Origin: a bacterium
Lineage (GTDB): Bacteria > Myxococcota_A > Bradymonadia > UBA7976 > UBA1532
NCBI GenBank assembly: GCA_030427205.1
Contig: JAUHXC010000002.1
Location: 372,001-436,000 of the forward strand
Direction: 5' to 3'
DNA length: 64,000 bases
Part shown: piece by piece, positions 28,512 through 36,777 of the stretch
Numbering within the stretch: the first letter of the stretch is position 1
Layout of the letters: the number at the start of each line of letters is the position of its first letter
Notes under the pieces: generated by a model
What the model was told of the DNA's origin: nothing
What the model saw: only the letters and a program-made list of their open reading frames with translations
Database searches by the model: none
Position numbers and translations under genes: made by a program

Positions 28512-29549
28512 GTGAACATCATCGCCGAGTACATCTGGATCGACGGAACCGAGCCGACGCGACAGCTCCGGTCCAAGACCAAGATCGTACCCCTCGACCG
28601 GGATCCGCTCGATCCCATCGCGCTGGCCGACTTCCCCGAGTGGGGCTTCGACGGCTCGTCCACCGGGCAGGCGCCGGGCGGCGACTCCGACCGCAAGCTC
28701 AAGCCGGTGACGATCGTGCCCGATCCGGTGCGCAACGAAGGCGACAGCTACCTCGTGCTGTGCGAGGTGCTCTACCCCGACGGCCGTCCTCACGAGACCA
28801 ATACCCGCGCCAAGCTGCGCGCCGTGCTCGACGCCGGCGCCGACGCGGCCGAGGCGTGGGTCGGCATCGAGCAGGAGTACACCCTCTTCAAGGGCTCGTC
28901 CCCGCTCGGCTTCGGCTCGGAGCGTCGCTTCCCCGCCCCGCAGGGCCCCTACTACTGCGGCGTCGGCGCCGACGAGGTCTACGGCCGCGAGATCGTCGAA
29001 GACCACATGCGGGCCTGCCTCGACGCCGGCCTGTCGCTCTGCGGGGTCAACGCCGAGGTCATGCCCGGGCAGTGGGAGTTCCAGATCGGCGGCCCCGGCG
29101 TGGGCCCGCTGGCCGCCGGCGACCACCTGTGGCTCGCCCGCTGGCTGCTCTACCGCATCGGCGAAGACTACGGCATCAGCGCCACCCTCGACCCCAAGCC
29201 GGTCACCGGCGACTGGAACGGCGCCGGCGCCCACACCAACTTCTCGACCCGTGAGATGCGGGAAGACGGCGGCCTCGACCACATCAAGGCCGCCTGCGAG
29301 AAGCTCGGCAAGCGCATCAAGGAGCACCTCGCGGTCTACGGCGAGGGCTACGAGATGCGGCTGACCGGCCGCCACGAGACCTGCCGCTACGACGAGTTCA
29401 AGTACGGCATCGGCGACCGCACCGCCTCGATCCGCATCCCGGCGCACGTCGGCACCGACGGCAAGGGCTACCTCGAAGACCGCCGCCCCTGCGCCAACGC
29501 CGACCCCTACCAGGTCTCGCGGGTGCTGCTCGAGAGCATCCTCGGCTGA
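28512..29549 (+). CDS. glnII: Glutamine synthetase type II (eukaryote-like)
   Basis: A 345-aa enzyme that makes glutamine from glutamate, ammonia and ATP in the cytosol. The length is right for GSII (~330-370) rather than the ~470 of GlnA. The start is GTG 28512 with GAGAGGAG upstream. The N-terminal beta-grasp carries WGFDGSSTGQAPGGDSD, which holds part of the active site. The catalytic part has GIEQEYTLF, GVNAEVMPGQWEFQIG, NGAGAHTNFSTREMR and ETCRYDEFKYGIGDRTASIRIP. There is no adenylylation-loop tyrosine segment of the GlnA type, as expected for this class. It stands alone. Downstream a perfect 10-bp inverted repeat separates it from the HTH gene. Confidence 0.95.
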   Translation: MNIIAEYIWIDGTEPTRQLRSKTKIVPLDRDPLDPIALADFPEWGFDGSSTGQAPGGDSDRKLKPVTIVPDPVRNEGDSYLVLCEVLYPDGRPHETNTRAKLRAVLDAGADAAEAWVGIEQEYTLFKGSSPLGFGSERRFPAPQGPYYCGVGADEVYGREIVEDHMRACLDAGLSLCGVNAEVMPGQWEFQIGGPGVGPLAAGDHLWLARWLLYRIGEDYGISATLDPKPVTGDWNGAGAHTNFSTREMREDGGLDHIKAACEKLGKRIKEHLAVYGEGYEMRLTGRHETCRYDEFKYGIGDRTASIRIPAHVGTDGKGYLEDRRPCANADPYQVSRVLLESILG

Positions 29550-29562
29550 GCCGCCCGCCCCC

Positions 29563-29602
29563 GCCGACGGGCCCCTGTTCCACAGATTTTCTGCCCGTCG
29601 GC
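29563..29602 (+). terminator. Stem-loop downstream of glnII
   Basis: GCCGACGGGC (29563-29572) and GCCCGTCGGC (29593-29602) are perfect inverses around a 20-nt loop, 14 nt after the glnII stop. There is no T-run, so it could be a processed 3' end or an operator for the next gene rather than a classic terminator. Confidence 0.45.
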
Positions 29603-29680
29603 GATCTCTCCTGCCACAAGGCTGTCAGCAGGCCCGCGCTATCCTCTCCTCGGTTGCATACACCGCCGAGGAGGCCCCAG

Positions 29681-30046
29681 ATGGAACAGCGCACCCGCTT
29701 CACCCGCATCATCCGCATCCTGCAGACCGAAGAGATCACCGCCGAGGCGCTCGCCGAGCGCTTCGACGTGTCGATGCGCACCGTCTACCGCGACATCGCC
29801 GCGCTGCGCCGCCAGGGCGTGCCCGTCGTCGGCGAGCCCGGCGTGGGCTACCACCTCGGCGAAGGCGCGCTGGTCGACGGCCTGCAGCTGTCGAGCACCG
29901 AGGTGAAGGTGCTGCTCGCCGCCACCCGCAAGGCGCTCGCCTTCGCCGACCCGCACACCGCGCGCACCCTGTGCGACATCCAGCGCAAGGTCGACGACGC
30001 CATGCCCGCCGCGCTGCGCGAGGCGATGCTGGCCGAGGCCGGCTGA
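29681..30046 (+). CDS. Short HTH (DeoR/YafY-type) regulator lacking the WYL domain
   Basis: A 121-aa protein taken from ATG 29681, with GAGGAGG six nt upstream. The track's 29654 start is inside the leader. Residues ~1-60 form a winged helix of the HTH_11 type (FTRIIRILQTEEITAEALAERFDVSMRTVYRDIAAL). A wing and a short helical tail follow (GYHLGEGALVDGLQLSSTEVKVLLAATRKAL). Full-length relatives are ~300 aa or more with a ligand-sensing WYL domain, which is absent. The reading frame ends cleanly in TGATG, overlapping the next small ORF. It probably binds DNA; the targets are unknown. Confidence 0.82.
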   Translation: MEQRTRFTRIIRILQTEEITAEALAERFDVSMRTVYRDIAALRRQGVPVVGEPGVGYHLGEGALVDGLQLSSTEVKVLLAATRKALAFADPHTARTLCDIQRKVDDAMPAALREAMLAEAG

Positions 30047-30237
30047 TGCACGGCCCGCCCCGGATCGGGCGCGACCCGACCGACGTGCAGACGGTCGATC
30101 TCGAAGCCTGGATCAGCGCCGAGCGCCGGCGCCGCGCCGATCGCCTGCGGGCGGCCCACCCCGACCTGCCCATGGTGCAGCTGCCGCTCGAGCTGCACCC
30201 GCGCGGCATGCATCGAGCGCCGCGCGCCCGCCATTGA
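30046..30237 (+). CDS. Small hypothetical protein translationally coupled to the HTH gene
   Basis: A 63-aa ORF whose ATG shares a base with the HTH stop (TGATG). The track lists it from an earlier start (29971) inside the HTH gene. The sequence has an amphipathic, Arg-rich middle (AWISAERRRRADRLRAAHPDLP) and a C-terminal basic tail. There is no signal peptide, Cys pair or known motif. The coupled start is the main support. It could be a small accessory or antagonist of the HTH protein, or a GC-rich chance ORF. Confidence 0.45.
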   Translation: MHGPPRIGRDPTDVQTVDLEAWISAERRRRADRLRAAHPDLPMVQLPLELHPRGMHRAPRARH

Positions 30238-30286
30238 TACACTGCCTCCGCCCGCGCCGCTGAGCGCCGCAGAATCGGAGGCCCTC

Positions 30287-31114
30287 ATGAAGTCCGGCAC
30301 CACCGCCCGCTCGGCGAGCCGCACCGCCGAATACGTCGCCCTCGTGCGCCAACTCGCCGGCTTCGACCCCTACGCCCACCACTTCGTGCCCCGGGACTAC
30401 GCCGCCGTCGGCGCCGTGCTCGAACGCCTCGACCCCGAGGGCCGCTGGGCCGACCGGATCGCCCTCGGGCTCAACTGCGCGATCCGCACCCGCCACCGCT
30501 GGCTCGACTGCCTGCTCGTCGAAGCGGTCGCCGCCGACGCGCAGCAGGTCGTGCTGCTCGGATCGGGCTTCGACGCGCGCCCGTGGCGCTTCGCCGACGC
30601 CATCGGCGAGCGCCCGGTCTTCCTCGTCGACCACCCGGCCACCGCCGCCGCCCGCGCCGAGCGCGGCCCCGACGAGGCGGCCAACGTGCGCCGGGTCGAT
30701 GTGCGCTTCGACGAAGAAGACTTCGCCGACCGCCTCGACGACGCCGGCTTCGACTGGGCCCAGATCGCGATCTTCGTCTGGGAGGGCGTGACGATGTACC
30801 TGCCGCGGGACGTCGTCGCCTCGACCCTTCAGCGCATCGCCCGCCGCGCCGCGCCCGGCAGCCGCGTCGGCTTCGACCTCGTCGCCGCCCGCCCCAGCGC
30901 CGATCAGCCGCTGCGCGAGCGCATCACCCGGCGCATCATGGCCGCGATGAGCGAGCCGATCGAGTCCGCGTTCGCCATCGACGAGATGGCCGGCTTCGTC
31001 GAGCGCTGCGGCCTCGAGCCGCAGCGCATCGTCGCCGCCGAGCAGGCCCCCGGCGGCGAGGGCGCGTGGCCCGACCTCTACCTCGTCGAAGCGCGGGTGC
31101 CCGACACGCCATAG
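30287..31114 (+). CDS. Class I SAM-dependent methyltransferase (leucine carboxyl methyltransferase-like family)
   Basis: A 275-aa enzyme with GGAGGCCCTC before ATG 30287. The family N-terminus (SRTAEYVALVRQLAG) is followed by the SAM-binding loop VVLLGSGFDARPWRF. An acidic motif after beta-2 (VFLVDHPAT), a VRRVDVRFDEEDF segment and FVWEGVTMYLPRDVV complete the pattern of the bacterial LCMT-like group that methylates carboxyl or hydroxyl groups of small molecules. The substrate cannot be read. It is the last gene before the repeat array and is not tightly linked to its neighbours. Confidence 0.9.
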   Translation: MKSGTTARSASRTAEYVALVRQLAGFDPYAHHFVPRDYAAVGAVLERLDPEGRWADRIALGLNCAIRTRHRWLDCLLVEAVAADAQQVVLLGSGFDARPWRFADAIGERPVFLVDHPATAAARAERGPDEAANVRRVDVRFDEEDFADRLDDAGFDWAQIAIFVWEGVTMYLPRDVVASTLQRIARRAAPGSRVGFDLVAARPSADQPLRERITRRIMAAMSEPIESAFAIDEMAGFVERCGLEPQRIVAAEQAPGGEGAWPDLYLVEARVPDTP

Positions 31115-31830
31115 GCCGACCGCCTCGGCGCCGTCCGGCGATGCTTCGCCGACAGCGCTCGGTGGGTCAGCGTCGTTCGGGAGACGTTCGCCAGCGCATG
31201 CTCGGCGGTCGAGCCACGCCGGGCGAGCTTGCCGGCGGCGGGCTGGGGTACCCAGCGAACAGGGCACCGCTTCGGCGGATCTGCTGGGTCACCCAGCCCG
31301 ATCGGCACCGCTTCGCAGCCGCGCGCTCGCCGAATTCGCCCGGCGAGCGAAGCTTCGCGCTCGAACCGTCGGTGACCGAGGCGTCTGCGGCGAAGCTTCA
31401 CCGGCCGGCGTTCGGCACGATCACCGCTCGACGCGAAGCTTCGCTGCCTCTCGGCCGCAAGAGCCCGCCGAAACGTCGCCGAGATCGCCTCGTATACCCA
31501 GCGCGAGCGGGTGAAACTTCGCCGAATACGCCTCGTGCACCCAGCGCGAACCGGTGAAGCTTCGCCGTCCGGGCGCCGCCGACGAAGATTCTGGGCGAAG
31601 CGGTGCCGACAGGCGCTGGGGCACCCACCGCTTTCGGCGAAGCGGTGCCGATCTCGCTGGGTCACCCAGCCCCCCACGGGCAAGCGGTGAGCCACGGGCT
31701 CGGTACCCGAGACCTCATCGGTGAACGCCTCGCGATCCTGCTGGGACGGCGAGCGGCGGACGCGAAACATCGGCCGCTCGCTCGCGAGCGCCGACGGCCG
31801 GCCAGCGAGTCGGCGCGATAAGTGACCGCA
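31115..31830. repeat. Degenerate direct and inverted repeat array, no credible gene
   Basis: The first ~715 nt of an 865-nt non-coding gap hold about ten degenerate ~40-bp units in both orientations. The perfect palindrome GCTGGGTCACCCAGC occurs at 31283-31297 and 31656-31670. It is followed (left copy) or preceded (right copy, inverted) by GGCACCGCTTCG. Two head-to-tail 43-bp units (31487-31529, 31530-31572) match at 33 of their first 38 bases. HindIII-like GAAGCTTCGC cores recur at ~31350, 31390 and 31435. The listed ORFs on both strands are repeat translations (recurring WVTQRDRHRFAE-like strings) and I do not call them. Confidence 0.8.
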
Positions 31831-31854
31831 TCACGCGTACTTACCATTTTTGAC

Positions 31855-31897
31855 TTGCAACTTTTCGGTCACGAACTATCATTGTGACCACAGTCAC
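31855..31897 (+). promoter_or_regulatory. Promoter with palindromic GTGAC/GTCAC half-sites
   Basis: This stretch is markedly AT-rich for the window. TTGCAA (31855-31860) and TATCAT (31877-31882) are 16 nt apart. GGTCAC (31867-31872) and GTGACC (31884-31889) are inverted copies flanking the -10, and GTCACC follows at 31893. Another GTGACC lies at 31822. A dimeric repressor site is likely. Confidence 0.55.
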
Positions 31898-31979
31898 CAA
31901 GCGGGCCATCCAGCCACATTTAACAGACCGTTTTTCATACTCGGTACAACACCGGTTCATCCAACGGGAGGATCCCCCT

Positions 31980-32906
31980 ATGCAACTCGTCACCCTCGAT
32001 CGCCTGCGCAAGCTGCGACGCACCGTCGCCGGCCGTACCCTGCAGGCCGGCACCGACGTCGAGCGCCTCGCCGGCGAGCTCAATCACCCGGCGGTCATCC
32101 CCTACGCCCACCGCGCCCGCGACGCCGCGCGCGGCCACATCGACCTGCGCACCGGCCGCGAAGCGCAGCGCACCGATCGCGGCGACGGGCAGACCAAACC
32201 CATCGACACCGAGACCGACATCGAAGTCAGCATCGTGCACGACACCGCCAAGCGCTACGCCGAGCGTATGCCGCAGAGCGCCAAGGGCAAAGCCGGGGCG
32301 CGCATCTTGCGGCACTACTTCCGCCGCGGCCTCGCGGCGGTGATCCGCGTGCCCTACGAGGATGAGCTGATCCTCGTCGAGCACCTGCACGAGGGGCTGA
32401 CCGGGCGCCACGCCGCCGACGCGGCGGTCCTCGGCCTCACCGGCAACGTCGAGGCCATCGGCCGACTGATTCCGCAGTACCGGGCCTCGCTCGCCGCCGA
32501 AGAGCGCATCTCGGCCCAGGCGGTGGCCGACGCGTACGAGGCGCTGCAGGTGGCGTGGTTCGAGTTGGCGTTCGCGATCGTGACGCTGGTGCGTGACGAG
32601 GACGACCGAGTCGCGATGTTGGCGCCCGTCTTCGAGCAAGATGACCGCCTGGCCGCGCTCTACGCCGCCCGCCGCAGCGGCCGCAGCGACGTCGATCTGG
32701 ATACGCTGGACGACGAGGCCGACGCCGAAGCCGCCGCCCTGCTCGACGCCGAGCTGGCCGAAGCCGAGACCAACCGCGAGGCCGATCTCGCCGCCGAGGC
32801 CGAGCGCGTCGCCGAAGAGGTCGCCCCGGCCCCCGAGGCCGAGCCCGCCGAAGCCGCCCCCGAGGCCGACCCGCCGGCCCTGCGGCCGCTGCCCGGCAGC
32901 GACTGA
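31980..32906 (+). CDS. Orphan protein with acidic Ala/Glu tail, unknown function
   Basis: A 308-aa protein taken from ATG 31980 (CGGGAGG ten nt upstream). The track's 31884 GTG lies in the operator-like region. Residues 1-230 look like mostly helical soluble sequence: MQLVTLDRLRKLRRTVAG, then KAGARILRHYFRRGLAAVIR, then RISAQAVADAYEALQVAWFELAFAIV. Residues ~230-308 are very acidic and Ala/Pro-rich. There is no signal peptide, membrane segment or nuclease, kinase or HTH motif. It has its own AT-rich promoter, with the repeat array upstream and the candidate restriction-modification pair downstream on the other strand. The family is not recognised. Confidence 0.7.
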   Translation: MQLVTLDRLRKLRRTVAGRTLQAGTDVERLAGELNHPAVIPYAHRARDAARGHIDLRTGREAQRTDRGDGQTKPIDTETDIEVSIVHDTAKRYAERMPQSAKGKAGARILRHYFRRGLAAVIRVPYEDELILVEHLHEGLTGRHAADAAVLGLTGNVEAIGRLIPQYRASLAAEERISAQAVADAYEALQVAWFELAFAIVTLVRDEDDRVAMLAPVFEQDDRLAALYAARRSGRSDVDLDTLDDEADAEAAALLDAELAEAETNREADLAAEAERVAEEVAPAPEAEPAEAAPEADPPALRPLPGSD

Positions 32907-33050
32907 CGACCGCCGCCTCGCGCTCCCCTGCCCCTCCCCTATCTCGAGGCGCTCTGCGGCCGACGGCCCGGCCCCAGCGCGCTGCCCGACCCCCTCCTTC
33001 ATGACGGCGCGCTGCGCACGCAGATCACAGACGACCCGAACACGCGGGGT

Positions 33051-33776
33051 TCACACGCCGCGTTCGGCGTGCGGGCGAATCCAGAGATGATCGAGCGTGA
33101 TCGGTTCGGCGGGCCGACCGGGGATGAGCCGTGGGTGTACGGAGCGGTGACGATGCACCGGCGCGTCGGTCAGGGCGACCAATACCTCACCGAGCTGCCA
33201 TGTGGGGTCGGACGCGGCGAGCTCGGTGACCCAGCGGTTGATGGTCTGTCGCCAGCCCGCATAGCCGCCTTCCTGAACATAGCCGATCATCGCAGCCCGC
33301 TGGTGCCGGGCGCCGTGCCGGCCGGTCTTGAAGCGATGGATGCCACCCGTCGTGCTGAAGCGGGAGAAGACGTACTCCCGCGCGTCGCGCCGACTGCCCG
33401 GCGGTGTGGGCAGGCGCTTGCACTCGATGGGCAGCAAGACCTCGTAGCGGCTGACGGGGCGTCCGCTGAGCACGATGACGATGTTGGACGGACGGACGGT
33501 GAGGTCGAGCGCGCGGTTGCTGCTGATCTCGTCGGGGGTCTCGGTCTTGAAGGCGATCGCGTCGAACCGCTGCCGCGCGGCGTCATCGAGCGCGACCGCG
33601 AGCTGATCGTTGAGGCGCACCTCGGCCGACTCGGCGCTTCGCACGCTGTCGAGGCACCAATCGGGCAGAGCGTGAGCGATGAAGTTCAGGATGTGGTCGA
33701 TGAAGCCACCACCGACGACGAGCTCTGGCCTCAGCTGACCCCGGGCGACGGACCGGCGTTGGGTATCGGCCAGCAT
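33051..33776 (-). CDS. Candidate PD-(D/E)xK restriction nuclease subunit
   Basis: A 241-aa protein whose ATG directly abuts the methylase stop (TGA-ATG, no spacer), so it is the second gene of an operon. A plausible nuclease core is Asp91 in NRALDLTVRPSN and the E-x-K pair Glu118/Lys120 in YEVLLPIECKRLP. Before it lie helices (FIDHILNFIAHALPDWCL), and after it RRDAREYVFSRF and a basic KTGRHGARHQRA region. The spacing fits PD-(D/E)xK folds. The motif was found by eye, so the assignment is an inference strengthened by the adjacent N6-adenine methylase. It may restrict DNA lacking the partner's mark. Confidence 0.55.
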   Translation of the reverse strand: MLADTQRRSVARGQLRPELVVGGGFIDHILNFIAHALPDWCLDSVRSAESAEVRLNDQLAVALDDAARQRFDAIAFKTETPDEISSNRALDLTVRPSNIVIVLSGRPVSRYEVLLPIECKRLPTPPGSRRDAREYVFSRFSTTGGIHRFKTGRHGARHQRAAMIGYVQEGGYAGWRQTINRWVTELAASDPTWQLGEVLVALTDAPVHRHRSVHPRLIPGRPAEPITLDHLWIRPHAERGV

Positions 33777-36632
33777 TCACGCGCCCCGACGGGTCAGATC
33801 GACGAGCGTCTCGTCTGCATCCCGCAGCGCGACCGAACGCAGCCAGAAACGCCGAACGTCGGGCTTGAGCATGATGACGAAGCGATCGTCGTACAGCCGC
33901 ACGACCCGGCGCAGGTGCAGCCCGGGGGCGTCTTCGGCGTAGACGAGGCGATCCAACCGCCCGCGCAGGCCGCCGCTGCCGGACCAGTCGAGCTCGGCGT
34001 CGCCGAAGACGAACGGTTGGCAGATGAGCCCGGACCATCGCCGGGCCGCGAGCGGGCGCAGCCCGGGGAAGAGCAGCGAGACCTGCGCGGCGTAGAGAGC
34101 GGCGAAGGCGTCGAGGTCGTCCGGGCCCGTCGGCTGGAGGGCGCTGGAGCGCCGGGCGTCGCGGATCAACTCCGAGTAGGGTCCGCTGACATCCTCGACG
34201 ATCACCTGCTCGTTGCTCGACAGATCCAGGTCGGCGGACTCAGGCATCGGCAGCGCGAGCACGGCCTGGTGGGAGATTGCGGTATTGCGGCGATTGAAGA
34301 GCCGAGCGCAGGTGATGGCCGCATACGCCCGAAGCACCACGATGTTCTGACTGAGCCAGCTCGCCCACTCTCGAAGCGTTGGCTCGCCGGACTCTTGGGC
34401 TGCGAGCCCGACCACCTGGTCCTTGAACGCGAAGCTGCCCGAGTCGAGATAGACATGGCCCAAGCCGTGGTGCTCGCGGATGAGCAGCAGCGGCGCGGAG
34501 AACAAGGCCGGCGCCCGCGGCCGGAGTATGGGGTGCGGCTCCGCGGGGACGCTGTCCATCAGCGTTTGATCCAGCCGGCCTCGGCCCAGCGCGCGACCCG
34601 GTATGTGCGGCAGCCCGAACAGATGCTCCGCGCCCTCGATCTGCCCACCGGTGCCCTTGATATAGCCCTCGCCCGTGGTCCACCCCTCGGCCTCGGCGAG
34701 CGCACCCAGCGTCCGAAACCGCGCGAGCCGGCGAGCGAAGGTGAGCGTCCGCCGGCCCCCGAGCAGCCCGCTGCGCCAGACGACGTGATCCGACAGGTCA
34801 TCGGCGCGATCGAGCCAGTGGAGATCGTAGTAGTCGACGTCCAACCCCTGGCGCGCGACGACCCGCTTGGTACGGGCCGGGGTGATGTGCAGGATCTGCC
34901 GGTCTGCCGGCGGCGGCTGGGCTTCGATCAGCACGCACACTGTCTTGGTGTCGGCGCCCGAGAACAGCCCGCGGATCTTCACCAGATCGATGACCTCGCG
35001 CAGGTCCCAGGTCTCCAGCAGGTGTGCCCGCAACCCTTGCGGCCCCAGGTTGTAGAGCAGGCCGACGGGCTGGAGCATTCCGAGCATGCCGCCCGTTCGC
35101 AGCGCGGCGAGCGCCCGCTGGAGGAAGAGAAAGGCGAGCTGCGTATCGGGCACCGGCCCGCCCACCTCGCGTTCGAAGGCCGCCTGGTGCCTCCGAGCGC
35201 CGGGTGTATCCAGCCTCGACTTGAAGGGCGGGTTCCCCAGGACGACGCCGATCTCCGCCGCCGGTTGGCCGTCGAGCCAGTCGAAGAAGCACTGCTCGTG
35301 GAGCTGCGTGCCCCGAAGCGATGGGAACAGCGGCTCGTCGTCGCGCAGCTGCTCGTCGTCGAGCGCCTCGCAGAGCGCGATGCACAGGCTGAACGCGGCC
35401 AGCTCGACGGCCCCGCCTTGCTTGTCGACGCCATGCACCCGGCCGAGCAGGCGCCTCGATGTGCCGGCATCGGGTCGACGCCAGCCGTTGCGGGCCCGCC
35501 AGTGCAGGATCAGCCGCTTGTAGGCCTCGACGAGGAAGATGCCGGAGCCGCACGCCGGATCGAGGATGATCTCGTCGCCGTCGAGGACCCGGGTGATGCG
35601 CTCGGCGCTCAACGCCTCGGCGACGACGATACGGGCGAGGAAGGGGGGCGTGTAGACCGCGCCCGCCTCATCCAGGAAGAGCTCGTAGATGCGGCTGATC
35701 AGCTCGACCGGCAGGTCGCGGAACGTATAGCGGCGCCAGAGGCACAGCTGTCCTTCGTGGTCGACGCCACCCACGAGGCGCGCGAAGGGCTCCAGATCGG
35801 CGGTGGAGATGCCGTCGCGCTCTGCCGCGTCGAGCCGGAAGACGTCCCCATTGAAGACGTCGGCGAGGCGGTCGAAGAAGTGGAAGATCGTCTCGGCGCT
35901 GTCTGCTTCGAGCACGCGGAAGAAGCGAGAGCCGGTGAGCCAGTCCTCGCCGTGCTCGCCCGCGGTCCCGGAGAAGAGCGAGGGATCGAGCCGCCCGCGG
36001 TCCTCCAGGTAGGCGATCAGGAGCGCCATGATCAGCAGGCGCTCGGCGAGGCCGTCAGCGAGCGCTGTCTGCGGGATGACATCGGTCCGGAGGCGCTCGA
36101 TCTCGGCCAGCAGGCTGGCGTGAGCGGCCCGAGAGCCGTGCAGGAGGTCGTCGGCCCGAGCGGGGTCATCCCAGATCGCGCCGAGCTGCAGCCGGGCCGG
36201 ATCCCACCACGGCTGCTCATCCAAGTCGATGGCGATGGCCGACGCGATGTCGAGATGACGGAAGGGGGCATAGCGCAGCTGACCGTCGGCCGACTCGAAG
36301 TCGGGGCGGTGGGCGCAGCGCATCAGGTCGATCCGCCCGCGGACCTTGCGATACACCAGCGGCACCGCTCCCCAGCTCCACAGGCGCTTGTGCAGCTTCG
36401 CGAAGTCGGCGTCGCTCAACCCGTCGTCTACGAACACCAGCGCGACCGGTTCGACGCGCAGCGAGCCCCTTTGGAAGAATACATACCGTGCGCCGTAGCC
36501 TGCGGCGCGCTCCAGCAGCGCCCGCTGCTCTGGGGGGAGTTCGGGATCGGCCGACCGGACATCGACGAGCCCCGTCGGCGTCCCCGCATCCGGATCCCCG
36601 AGGGCGGCCCACCAAGTGGACGGTACGGACAC
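33777..36632 (-). CDS. Large N6-adenine DNA methylase (Eco57I-like type II/IIG-related)
   Basis: A 951-aa protein with start GTG 36632 and CACGGGGA upstream. Methylase motif I is DPACGSGIFLVEA (358-370) and motif IV is GNPPF (466-470), as in gamma-class N6-adenine methylases. Residues ~1-330 are a helical N-terminal region common to Eco57I-like proteins, without helicase or D...ExK signatures. The C-terminal third (~600-951) probably contains target recognition (SGSFAFKDQVVGLAAQ; NRRNTAISHQAVLALPMPES). It is longer than plain type II methylases, so specificity may reside within the chain. It forms an operon with the downstream putative nuclease. The long plus-strand ORF 33069-36890 is its antisense shadow. 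Confidence 0.88.
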   Translation of the reverse strand: MSVPSTWWAALGDPDAGTPTGLVDVRSADPELPPEQRALLERAAGYGARYVFFQRGSLRVEPVALVFVDDGLSDADFAKLHKRLWSWGAVPLVYRKVRGRIDLMRCAHRPDFESADGQLRYAPFRHLDIASAIAIDLDEQPWWDPARLQLGAIWDDPARADDLLHGSRAAHASLLAEIERLRTDVIPQTALADGLAERLLIMALLIAYLEDRGRLDPSLFSGTAGEHGEDWLTGSRFFRVLEADSAETIFHFFDRLADVFNGDVFRLDAAERDGISTADLEPFARLVGGVDHEGQLCLWRRYTFRDLPVELISRIYELFLDEAGAVYTPPFLARIVVAEALSAERITRVLDGDEIILDPACGSGIFLVEAYKRLILHWRARNGWRRPDAGTSRRLLGRVHGVDKQGGAVELAAFSLCIALCEALDDEQLRDDEPLFPSLRGTQLHEQCFFDWLDGQPAAEIGVVLGNPPFKSRLDTPGARRHQAAFEREVGGPVPDTQLAFLFLQRALAALRTGGMLGMLQPVGLLYNLGPQGLRAHLLETWDLREVIDLVKIRGLFSGADTKTVCVLIEAQPPPADRQILHITPARTKRVVARQGLDVDYYDLHWLDRADDLSDHVVWRSGLLGGRRTLTFARRLARFRTLGALAEAEGWTTGEGYIKGTGGQIEGAEHLFGLPHIPGRALGRGRLDQTLMDSVPAEPHPILRPRAPALFSAPLLLIREHHGLGHVYLDSGSFAFKDQVVGLAAQESGEPTLREWASWLSQNIVVLRAYAAITCARLFNRRNTAISHQAVLALPMPESADLDLSSNEQVIVEDVSGPYSELIRDARRSSALQPTGPDDLDAFAALYAAQVSLLFPGLRPLAARRWSGLICQPFVFGDAELDWSGSGGLRGRLDRLVYAEDAPGLHLRRVVRLYDDRFVIMLKPDVRRFWLRSVALRDADETLVDLTRRGA

Positions 36633-36777
36633 GTCAATCCCCGTGAGAGCGAGTCAGTGATGCTTTTAGCCGAACAGCGAGCGTTTGACCACCGTACGGC
36701 GATCGGTCGATCGGTCAGGAGGGCGGGTTGGTTGATGTGTCGAAGCGTCGAGCGCTGCTCAGCCCATGGCCTGTGCC

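Noticed and set aside
31078-31770. 230-aa minus-strand ORF in the repeat array
   Set aside because: Its translation just repeats WVTQRDRHRFAE-like strings from the DNA units; there is no ribosome site or domain.
31115-31830. CRISPR array
   Set aside because: Units are degenerate, appear in both orientations and have no uniform spacers; no cas gene is present in the window.
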